DNA of 64,000 bases from Turritopsis dohrnii (Eukaryota > Cnidaria > Hydrozoa > Anthoathecata > Oceaniidae). Position numbers and translations under genes: made by a program. The DNA lies in NCBI GenBank assembly GCA_027922465.2, contig BQMF02000180.1:436501-500500 (forward strand), read 5' to 3'. Positions 33,464-43,351 of the stretch are shown piece after piece (position 1 is the stretch's first letter; every line of letters starts with the position of its first letter). The notes beneath the pieces are model-generated. The model made no database searches, was not told where the DNA came from, and saw only the letters and a program-made list of their open reading frames with translations.

Positions 33464-35068
33464 CCCAGCAGGCACCCAACGTTTATCTAACGTTAGTCTA
33501 ACGTTGGTTCTAGGTTTAACGTTACCAACGTAAAACCAACGTTATTCCAACGTTAACTACTTACGTTAGTACAACGTTAGAAAGTTACATCAGGACAACG
33601 TTAAATTTCGTTAATTTACGTTGTATTAACGTTAGTGTTACGTTAGTTTTTACGTTGTGTTAACGTTAGTGGTTGGTTAGAATGGAAGTCTTTTTTTAAT
33701 TAGTATAACGTTAAATACTTACGTTAGTATAACGTTATACTTACGTTAGTATAACGTTAGATACTTACGTTAGTATAACGTTAGATACTTACGTTAGTAT
33801 AACGTTAAATTTCGTTAATTTACGTTGTATTAACGTTAGTGTTACGTTAGTTTTTACGTTGTGGTAACGTTAGTGGTTGGTTAGAATGGAAGTCTTTTTT
33901 TAATTAGTATAACGTTAAATACTTACGTTAGTATAACGTTAGATACTTACGTTAGTATAACGTTAGATACTTACGTTAGTATAACGTTAAATTTCGTTAA
34001 TTTACGTTATACTAACGTTAGTGTTACGTTATTTTTTACGTTGTGGTAACGTTAGTGGTTGGTTAGAATGGAAGTCTTTTTTTAATTAGTATAACGTTAA
34101 ATACTTACGTTAGTAAGGGCTATCATAAGTAAGTCCTTGAGGATGATATGAATTTTGATTCGCACTTGCTACACATTTTCGCCTTTTCAATTAAGAAGTG
34201 TATCTCTTGAAAAAACTCGCTTTTACCGTGCTAACCTAGTATTTCCTCTCCATTTCACACATGGTAATATGTCTATTATATATCTATTATATACTTCGCG
34301 CTAGTCTAGCCTTAAAACGAGAAATCAGTTTGATTATTTAATCTTGGTTTTGCTGGCAAGATCTGTACTACATGACTTATAGATGATAGCTAGAGAATTA
34401 GGGCCTGCTACTTGATTATTTTTAATAGAAATCTTTTACTCAAGGTTTCTGATTAATTTTGTTGTATCCCCAGAGTGTTTTGCTTTGTTAACATATGAAA
34501 GCACAAAATGTCTGTTCTATGGATATTAGTCAGCTGGAAAATAGATATCTGTTCTAGCATAAATTTCTATTGATTTTCATTTATTGCAATTTGCCGTAAC
34601 CACAAGCATTCGTTTAACACCTTCACTTATATTTGTTTCTTTTTCTTCTATTAGGCATGCGTAAATATTGACATAAAAATATACTTTTCTTGTCAATTAA
34701 AGGTAAATATCAACTTCTATGACTATTCGCTGTTTTCGTCATTTGTCTTACTTTGTTGGGATGGACACCGGGATTTGTTTATAATGACTTCAGAAGTCAT
34801 TACAATGTTATAACATTTTGATGTTGTTAACGAAATTTAACGTTGTCCTGATGTAACTTTCTAACGTTATGCTAACGTAAGTATTTAACGTTATACTAAC
34901 GTAAGTATTTAACGTTATACTAACGTAAGTATCTAACGTTATACTAACGTAAGTATCTAACGTTATACTAATTAAAAAAAGACTTCCATTCTAACCAACC
35001 ACTAACGTTACCACAACGTAAAAAATAACGTAACACTAACGTTAGTATAACGTTGGGTGCCTGCTGGG
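33464..35068. mobile_element. Foldback element with AACGTTAG minisatellite arms
   Basis: Ends CCCAGCAGGCACCCAACGTT and its exact inverted match AACGTTGGGTGCCTGCTGGG. The left arm (to about 34115) and right arm (from about 34840) consist of tandem copies of a roughly 23-bp TACGTTAGTATAACGTTAG unit in opposite orientation, and the left arm repeats a larger block containing GGTTGGTTAGAATGGAAGTC three times. The interior (34115-34840) has no open frame. Non-autonomous. Confidence 0.8.
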
Positions 35069-36300
35069 TTATATCACGATCTCATAACAGTCTTTTGATC
35101 TGCAATATATCGCTGCTACAGGAACCTGAAACCCTCTAATTTATGCATGAGTCTAGAGGAATAGCAACATAGAAATCTTTTCATGGTATTTTGACTAAAA
35201 CGTTTGATATATCCATGCACCGTACAAGACAAAACTGTTCGAAAAAATCAGTGAACAAAGCCCTTTATCAGGCTATCATGACTAGAACTTGGAAATGCTA
35301 CTTAAACGGATAGTGATGAAAATATGGCAAGATTCTGTTACTGTAAAGCAAAGGAATTATATTGCAAATTTAAATCGCGCTGATAAAAGAATCTTCCTTC
35401 AGTAAGGAGATCATTTAATACCGGATAAGCACAAAGTTGCAGCTGAGTTCAACGAGCACTTTACCATCGCTCAAAGCCACATAACTTCACATGACATCAC
35501 TAATCTTGTTAATCATGACAAAGTGTTCCATAATTAATCATTTAAGTATTTTGGAAATCGGACGTACGATATAAACGAGACTGAAGGAATGGCAAGAATA
35601 TAGGAAAATTGCAGATTATTGTGCCATTATAAAACCTGACTTCGATTAATAGAGATATAGCTACACTTTCTTATTCACGTTGTAGAGAGGAGGACTTTTC
35701 CTTTCTTCTCACCCCTGCTATACTTAACAAAAGAATCTTTCATTATCAAGCCAACAAATATTCTTCATTGTTACACTTGGAATAAATAATTAAACCTCTT
35801 CGAACCTTCCACGAAAATCGTGCAATTTTCTTTCAATCACTTTGTCTATCAATTTCATTCATTATACAGGAGTGGTACTTGACAGTAATATAGGAACAGA
35901 AAATAAACGACAAAACCTTGAGATGACATCATATCTGTAGTTTCAATTGACTTCAGTGTACATCTGATGGGCTTATCGTGAGTTTTTATATAGGAGAACT
36001 TTATATACTTATTTCGATAATATATACCCAGGTAAATAATATCAGTAAAGGCGCTGTTTTTCTTATAAAACTTTTGTATTTTATTATTGTGATTTTGTAA
36101 AGGATTGTCTGAGAAGTCTCTATGCTTTGAAAGTGTGTTTCATAATGTTGGAAACGGAAATTTTAAAGCCGTTTTTTAAATGAATATACGGAATTTCAAA
36201 ATAATTTTTACATCGATGAAAAGCCATTTTCAAGTTCTTCGAAAAATGAAGAAGTGTTTTTTGAAAAAATAAGAAAAATGTCTTGGAAAATGGTAAAATG
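35069..36300. other. Repeat debris with possible LINE relic
   Basis: At about 35330-35545 (+) a broken frame reads N-R-A-D-K-R-I-F-L-Q, then D-K-H-K-V-A-A-E-F-N-E-H-F-T, similar to the segment ahead of the RT domain in CR1/I-type LINEs (I-T-D-K..A..F-N-x-x-F). Very decayed; the assignment is tentative. Confidence 0.3.
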
Positions 36301-36713
36301 TAATCATCAAAATTTGAATGACAATAACTTTTTATTTGGTGTTGTAATAAACTTGATTTTTATATCACTCGATAAGAAGTTTTGTAAACTTTTCAAACAT
36401 TAAAGTTTCGAAATGTGGAAAAAATCAGGGAAGAAGAAATATCAATTTTTATCAACGATTCGCACTATAAAAATCCATTAACAGGTGAATGGAAAGAAAT
36501 GATTTATTCAAACAATGACAGTAATTTGAGAAATAATTTTCAAGCAAAACGAATTCAATCGTTTAAATATTCACGAAATGACTTTTTTTAAATATCAATG
36601 TGGGATCTCAGTGCAAAGATGAAATTAATAAAACATTTGTATGTTGATAAATGTAGCCAAATGTATTGATGTGGTATTAAAAATAAAAGTCGAGAGACAT
36701 TTTTTATTAAATT

Positions 36714-36749
36714 AAAGCAGAAGCTTTTCGATTAAAAAATCATCGTCAG
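36714..36749 (-). ncRNA. Hammerhead-like core in Penelope flank (left)
   Basis: Read on the minus strand: CTGACGA, one T, a GATT-TTTT-AATC hairpin, GAAA, then an AAGC-TTCT-GCTT hairpin ending in a TTT (NUH-type) triplet. This is the layout of the short-stem-III, type I hammerheads reported from Penelope-like elements. Stem I pairing is weak. Confidence 0.4.
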
Positions 36750-36897
36750 TGCATATACATACAAATAGTAAAAGATTCTATACAAGTAAAACGTTTTTAA
36801 AAAGAAATTTTGAGAAAACGCGGTAATCATCAAGAGAGCAACGAGGTATTGATAATTATCACGATTTCTTTTGTTCACAAAGTTCTACAGTGTGTAT

Positions 36898-37279
36898 CAA
36901 AATGTCTTATCCACCAACTTTAAAGGCGTATATCTCATTGCATGCCTGATAAAATATTATGAATTTTATATCACAAGAAAGAGCTTTTCATGCTCTATTT
37001 ATTAATATAAAATGTTTGCCAAAATATTTGTTCTTCGAAAATATATTGAAGAAAAACTCAACGATTTGGTTCATTAAATTCTTAAAAGTCAATTAACTGA
37101 CATGCTTGAGTTTTTCTTTCATATCTTTTCGAAAAACAAATATTTTGGCAAACATTTTATATTTATGGATAGAGCATGAAAAGCTCTTTCTTGTGATATA
37201 AAATTCACAATATTTTATCAGACATGTAATGAGATATACGCCTTGAAAGTTGGTGGATAAGACATTTTGATACACACTG
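36898..37279. mobile_element. Mariner-type foldback MITE inside the Penelope remnant
   Basis: Two long inverted arms (about 36898-37060 and 37090-37279) start CAGTGTGTATCAAAATG and are flanked by TA. It cuts the Penelope endonuclease frame near its end. No coding capacity of its own. Confidence 0.75.
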
Positions 37280-37281
37280 TA

Positions 37282-37737
37282 TGTAATGCCGTTTCTAAAG
37301 AGTTGTAAAGTTTTCGCTTCCAGCTTGTTGTTTAAAGTAGGTTTATTAATAGCAATTTGAAAAGCCTCTAAGGTTTTTCGGTCATAGTTATTTTGAGGAG
37401 CAGTCATTAGTACAGTCCATTTGAATTCATGTGTGTCATTGAGCTGTAGATGTTTTGATGGTTCGGAATTTCCGCCGCGGGAATTGTGTTCACTCCATCG
37501 TACCTCAACGTTCCTTTTTGTTTCACCAATGTAGGTTTCTCCGCAGGAACATTTACCCTGGTAGATTTTGCAGGAAGGATGGGGATTTTTGCTTTTAAGT
37601 TTAAAAAGAGATTTAACTTTCTTTGTATTCCATTTGATATAAAAATTGAATTTGTGGTTTGTAAAATCTTTTAACTTCTCGATAAAACTTTTTGAAAGTT
37701 CTTCGTTTTTCGGGCAGTATGGTAAAGTTACGTAGAT
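37282..37737 (-). pseudogene. Penelope-like element, GIY-YIG endonuclease remnant
   Basis: An open minus-strand segment of 152 codons shows I-Y-V-T-L-P-Y-C-P, a linker, K-I-Y-Q-G-K-C-S-C-G-E-T-Y-I-G-E-T-K-R, E-H-N-S, S-K-H-L, and R-K-T-L-E-A-F-Q-I, the C-terminal GIY-YIG module of Penelope-like retroelements with the catalytic Arg, His and Glu positions present. The reverse transcriptase is missing upstream, and a MITE interrupts the 3' end. Flanking partial repeats lie in inverted orientation on either side (about 36330-36760 and 37862-37980). Confidence 0.75.
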
Positions 37738-37867
37738 GCATTTTTTTTGGTTCTTCGAAAAAGTTAGGTGGAATAATCATTTCAACGTTATTGCTTTTTC
37801 TTTTTCCATGTCCGATGATATTCTTTGTGCTCGGTGTAAATTAGCGTTGACAAAAGGAATGCTTACA

Positions 37868-37903
37868 CTGACGATGATTTTTTAATTGAAAAGCTTCTGC
37901 TTT
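37868..37903 (+). ncRNA. Hammerhead-like core in Penelope flank (right)
   Basis: Inverted copy of the left motif: CTGACGA, one T, GATT-TTTT-AATT, GAAA, AAGC-TTCT-GCTT, TTT. The closing stem II pair is G-T rather than G-C. Distal sequences AGGAAT and ATTCTT could extend stem I. Confidence 0.35.
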
Positions 37904-38000
37904 AGTTTAATAAAATTCTTATCGAGTGATATAAAAATCAAGTTTAATACAACACCAAATAAAAAGTTATTGTCATTCAAAGTTTGATGATACTATTTGA

Positions 38001-39208
38001 AGACGTACTGTACTTGATGGATCTCAAATAATAACTTTCTAATGATACGGAAAAATAATGTTGCAATAAATATTCAGAACACACTACTAATACCATCTTA
38101 CAACACAGGCCTATGTGTCATCTCACTCGCACGTAGGCCAACTTATTTAAATCATCATAGCATTACTTAGTCTGCTTTTCCTGTTACTGTCAGTCAATTC
38201 TTCTTTTTTGAGGACCTGCAAAATGTTTCGTCAACATGGCTTGAACGATTTTTATCAAGGTCATTAGATATTACATCAAATTCCACGATCAAACTCTTAT
38301 TGATCATGTTTCAAGAATAAGCTTACACGTACTAAATTGGATCCAGCTGTAACCATTAAATATTAGGGGCCCTTATCCAACATACCAAGTTTCAAATTAT
38401 AACGTTTACAGGAAAGGGATCAGTGTGATAGGACATATCTTGCATATTGGGCGTGATGGTCAGATATTCTGCTGCCTGCATTGGAGGGGAGTAGCAAACT
38501 GTATGGAGTTTTGAAATTGATTAAAAAAGAAGATACAAGAAAAGAAGCCAATGATTATGATAAACACCTGTAGAGAAGAAGACTCGTTCCTATTGAACTT
38601 TCAAGACTAATAGACCACTATTTGAAGAAAAAAGAAACAAATAAGGTCATCGATGAAATGACAGAGAAGAGGGAATTCTTTCCAACTGTAAAGCATCTAC
38701 CATGAATAGACGATTTACACATGTGTTGGACTCTGACTTGTTCTACGAGTACAATTTGTTGGAATTAAATTAAATTGCCTATTAAACTATACCTGTCAAA
38801 AGTGAGACTTTATTAGATATCGATGCTCAAACAAGTATACGTCGTTTTTTTATATACAGTAGGGACCTTACGAAACTACGACAGCAACGACGTGAGGCAA
38901 ACAAAAGATTCATTTTAATCCATAGATTTGCATTAGAATGGTAGTCTATTTTACAGTATACTATTGGGAAATGTTTTTAATTTTACTAATATCATTATCA
39001 GATTTCCACGTTCTACACACAACGTGAAAAATAATATTTTGAAGTCGTACTGAAGACGTAAACGTGAGAACAGCGGTACTTCGGAAAACTTTTCCTTGGT
39101 TCCTTCATAATTCTGTCTATCTAAGTTCAAGAAACAAACTTCACAGGCATTATGAATAACCTTCTTAACCCAAGTGTATAGTTTCTGCTCTTTTGTGATT
39201 TATTGAAA
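38001..39208. other. Intergenic; possible HIRAN-like relic at 38.5 kb
   Basis: At about 38510-38705 (+) a broken frame reads E-A-N-D-Y-D-K-H-L, P-I-E-L-S-R-L-I, and a Lys/Glu-rich end, matching in order the central part of the HIRAN-like ORF at 30880-31365 (R-E-Y-D-K-Y, P-I-E-I-S-S-L). Probably a decayed copy from a related element. No other gene is supported. Confidence 0.35.
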
Positions 39209-39252
39209 ATGAATATCTTGTACGTCGTCGTCTTCGTTGCCGTCGTACTTTC
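39209..39252 (+). other. Signal-peptide-like mini-exon, copy 2
   Basis: ATG and 13 hydrophobic codons (M-N-I-L-Y-V-V-V-F-V-A-V-V-L) followed by GTAAGT. It matches 13327-13370 except for a couple of bases. It abuts the satellite element on its right, so a downstream exon, if any, has been displaced. Confidence 0.35.
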
Positions 39253-39317
39253 GTAAGTTCCCTAGTGCGTTTCAAAACGTTGGATTTAAAAATTTTCATC
39301 GCATTTTTGAAGAAAAT

Positions 39318-41303
39318 TGTTATTCAATTTCCGCGCTTTTAAGCGTAGGAAATTGTTTGGTTTACACATTCTATCTATCTGTCTATGTAACAGTTTTTTT
39401 GCCGTTTTCGGAAAGTCCGTTCGGATTTCGGATTGTTTGTTTATTCAGAATAATTAATGACTGACCTATGCTAGGAACTTAGGAAAGGTTTGCTAAAATT
39501 GGGCAATTTAAAGAAGGTGCTGATTTCGAAGTTGACGGTCACTTTGTCAGACTTGACTAAAATTGGACAATTTGGGCCAAAGTTGGACCAAATTTACAAA
39601 GTTCCTTCAAATTTCATGAAATTTTGCAAGGATTACATTTGAAAAGTGCTGATTTCAAATTTGACAATCGTTTTGTCAGATTTGACTAAAAATGGACAAT
39701 TTGGGCCAAATTTGGACCAAATTTCAAAAGTTCTTTAAATTTCATGAAATTTTGCATGGATTACAATTGAAAGGTGCTGATTTCAAATTTGACAGTCATT
39801 TTGTCAGAATTGACTAAAATTGGACAATTTGGGCCAAATTTGGGCCATATTTCGAAAGTTCTTCAAATTTCATGAAATTTTGCATGGATTACATTTGAAA
39901 GGTGGCTGATTTCAATTCTGGCAATCATTTTGTCAGATTTGACTAAAATTGGACAATTTGGGCCAAAGTTGGACCAAATTTACAAAGTTCCTTCAAATTT
40001 CATAAAATTTTGCAAGGATTACATTTGAAAAGTGCTGATTTCAAATTTGACAATCGTTTTGTCACATTTGACTAAAAATGGACAATTTGGGCCAAATTTG
40101 GACCAAATTTCAAAAGTTCTTTAAATTTCATGAAATTTTGCATGGATTACAATTGAAAGGTGCTGATTTCAAATTTGACAATCGTTTTGTCAGATTTGAC
40201 TAAAAAAGGACAATTTGGGCCAAATTTGGACCAAATTTCAAAAGTTCTTTAAATTTCATGAAATTTTGCATGGATTACAATTGAAAGGTGCTGATTTCAA
40301 ATTTGACAGTCATTTTGTCAGAATTGACTAAAATTGGACAATTTGGGCCAAATTTGGGCCATATTTCGAAAGTTCTTCAAATTTCATGAAATTTTGCATG
40401 GCTTACATTTGAAAGGTGGCTGATTTCAATTCTGGCAATCATTTTGTCAGATTTGACTAAAATTGGACAATTTGGGCCAAAGTTGGACCAAATTTCAAAA
40501 GTTCTTTAAATTTCATGAAATTTTGCATGGATTACATTTGAAAGGTGCTGATTTCAAATTTGACAGTCATTTTGTCAGAATTGACTAAAATTGGACAATT
40601 TGGGCCAAATTTGGACCACATTCCGAAAGTTCTTCAAATTTCATGAAATTTTGCATGGATTACATTTGAAGGTGCTGATTTCGAATTTGACAGTCATTTT
40701 GTCAGATTTGACTAAAATTGGACCATTTGAGCAAAATTTCGACCAAATTTCGAAAAATCTTCAATTTTCATGAATAAACATCATGGGCAAGATATTAGCG
40801 GGATTCGGAAAAATCATGTTTCGTTTACACGAAACTATTTTTCTATAGATTTGTGGGGAATTATATGCAACTTAGTAGAGTTGTTCGTGAATTTTTCCCT
40901 ACAAAGTCATTAGAAACTTCACATCAACACTTGAAATAAACATGCAAAGTAATGATGTTTCTTTTGATACACCAGAAGGCTGTAAATCTCTGGAGTAACT
41001 TTATAGTAGAACAGTTCTAAAGAAATTCTCACAAGTAATTGATTTTTTTCGTGTAACAGGCTCGTCGAGTTTACGAATCTCCCTAATTGGTGAACTGTTT
41101 TTCTGGCCCTGAAACATCATAGTGAATTGCAAAGCTGTCAAGATTAAGTTAAATAAATTAAAGAAGGGAGTAATTTGATGAATTCCAGACTGTATCAAAT
41201 TATTAGTCAGTGTACAAGTCATTCAGATATCTTAAAAATTAGCAATTTTCTCCAAGGGCTGATGCGGAAATTGTTCAAGCCTAATGGCTTCTAGTTATTA
41301 TTG
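39318..41303 (-). mobile_element. Satellite-bearing repetitive element, copy B (inverted)
   Basis: Reverse-complement relative of 20646-24496: the same flanks, a shorter array of about ten 128-bp units (about 39505-40770, more diverged from each other than in copy A), and an extra MITE (about 40794-41086) inserted between array and flank. That MITE is the empty version of the one at 27681-28163. Confidence 0.65.
39505..40770 (-). repeat. 128-bp satellite array, about ten diverged copies
   Basis: Units of 128-129 bp contain GGTGCTGATTTCAAATTTGA and TTTCATGAAATTTTGCATGG. They are the reverse complement of the array at 20885-24330, with more point differences between copies. Confidence 0.9.
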
Positions 41304-41319
41304 TTAAACATCTTAATTA

Positions 41320-41515
41320 ATCGTTAAGAAATCAATGAGTTTCTCCAAACTTATTTTTCGATTTTCTCTACTTCTTCTTTCCCATTTCCTACAAAAAGTA
41401 CATCATGAGAAAGACAAAAAGATAAGGATTCCATTGATACAAAATTTATAAAAACTAATTGGATATTTTCTTCAAAACTGCGATGATATTTTTTGAATCC
41501 AATGTTTTGAAACAC
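41320..41515. mobile_element. Partial MITE related to 46929-47224
   Basis: Shares ACATCATGAGAAAGACA, AAGGATTCCATTGATA and the ACACACTGTA-type end with the complete MITE in the calcium channel intron; only about one half is present. Confidence 0.55.
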
Positions 41516-43060
41516 ACTGTACATGTCCCGCCTTGAAAACCTCCCTGTTTGTCTTAGTTATTTAAATAAAGTATTTAAGTAAAAAGTTTAGGACATTCAA
41601 ATCATCACATAAAGTGCACGACATAGTACTGAAACCTAGTGTAACAACCTAGTGTAATAACTTTTAAAATTGTGCTGTAGCTATACTGGTGCTGCATCAC
41701 TTCAAAATTTCATGTTGGTTATCTTTTTGAAGAAAATTTACTAGTGTTGCTTATAAACATGTTTCTTGTAGAAAGAAGTGTATGGATGCTTAACCTTTGA
41801 ACATTTTTTGGAAAAACAAAAATTAATATGTCGACAGTTTCGAGGTTCGCGATTAAAAATATTTGCTGGTGTTTTTGAAGCATTACATATTTCATAATTT
41901 GACGAAACTTTTTAGTCGTGCTCACTTGCCGATAGTGTTGAAAAATTTCCCAAAACTTACGTCCACATGCTAGTGGGAATTTAAAGAATATGGCGCTTAA
42001 ACGTTTGAATTGGTATTCATAGCAGACTTATTCCTCTATCTAATCCTTACTGTTATAGGTAAAAAATCTTCTTATGAATAAACATTTTTTAATGCTTTTT
42101 AATATTCACACCTACCAAACCTGATGTTCTCTCATATCTTTTGCTCTTATATAAAATGTTTTGAAGATTTAAGGTCTTGTTTTGTCGTAATTTAAGCCTT
42201 CGATTTTATGATGGTTATTAAATGACTCAGATGTTTTCCGCAAGTTTGAACCAATAAACTGAAATATGAAACGGTAGCAGGATCGATCCTTCAAGTTTGA
42301 GTCTTGTCAAATAGGTAGCAAGTGAATGGACAGGTGCAAACATGTTGCTGTAAAAGAGAGAGAAACTGGAAGTTAGTGGGATGGGAAATTTAAGTTTTTC
42401 GGTTCCACTTACGTCAAAATATTTACTGTTTTATTTTTGTATGTCAAAGTGTCGGGTATTTTCTGTCGGCATATTTAAATTCAAGTTGAAAGTATATCAG
42501 CAAACACGGTGTAAAGCATAAATATATCTATGTGTACAAGTGAATCAAAATGGGTTTTCGTGTTATTCATTACCATGTTAAAATTCATAATTCATGAAGT
42601 CTGGGAAACTTTTTGAATTGGAAAAGAAAAATAACTAAAAATAAAAAATCGATGAATCAACAGATATGTGTGTGCTATGTGTACGAGCTTCCCGTTATGC
42701 TTTGATCGCGACGCCGTGCAGTGAAGAAAGCAGTGTAACTCCACAAGTTGTGAACAAAATCTTTCTAACTTCAGTTTTATGGATTTACATAGCGAAGTAA
42801 AAGCTGCTTTTGGACATCAACGAAGATTAGAAAATCCGCAGGTATCACACGAGTTTTTTACAGACAACTAAAGATTACTCTAGTCTCTATCTATTATCCG
42901 TCTCCTTCTCTCTCACACACACAGTACAAAAACTGAAGTCAAATGTTGAAATTCATAAGAAGTCGGGAATACATTCTTTACTGGTTGAAGAAAAAGTTTG
43001 ATAAAAAAATAATCGTGTTTACTTGACATGTAAGAATTTTTGCTTCTGCTGTATGAAATA
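41516..43060. other. Upstream flank of the calcium channel; possible 5' exon
   Basis: No firm gene. At 42779-42841 an ATG opens a 21-codon frame (M-D-L-H-S-E-V-K, ending R-L-E-N-P-Q) closed by a GTATCA donor and preceded by a locally GC-richer stretch; it could be a first exon of the downstream channel or of another gene. The phase does not fit the first channel exon directly. Confidence 0.25.
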
Positions 43061-43168
43061 TGTAGGGCGTTTCATTGGCTTAGAATATGTTGGGTGTTTC
43101 ATTGGCTTAGAATATGTTGGGTGTTTCATTGGCTTAAAATATGTTGGGCGTTTCATTGGCTTAGAACT
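43061..43168 (+). repeat. 27-bp minisatellite, four copies
   Basis: Unit around GGGCGTTTCATTGGCTTAGA followed by ATATGTT. Translates as low-complexity peptide on both strands, which I treat as a by-product. Confidence 0.9.
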
Positions 43169-43259
43169 GGCTTTTCTATGGTTACAAATACAGAGAAATA
43201 CAGAGTACAAGTTTAGTTACAATTTCAAAAAAAAATATTTCACGCGAAAAGGATATACT

Positions 43260-43351
43260 CAGATGATAGAAGGCGTTACGTTCAGATGATAGAAGGCGTT
43301 ACGTTCAGATGATAGAAGGCGTTACGTTCAGATGATGGAAGGCTTCATGTG
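43260..43351 (+). repeat. 23-bp minisatellite, four copies
   Basis: Unit CAGATGATAGAAGGCGTTAC plus GTT, 92 bp downstream of the previous minisatellite. Confidence 0.9.

Noticed and set aside
33700..34110. CRISPR-like regular repeats
   Set aside because: No spacers of constant length between conserved repeats; they are minisatellite arms of a foldback element in an animal genome.
36880..37280. Inverted terminal repeats of the Penelope-like element
   Set aside because: CAGTGTGT ends and TA borders show this inverted repeat is a separate mariner-type MITE inserted into it; the Penelope flanks are the outer repeats.
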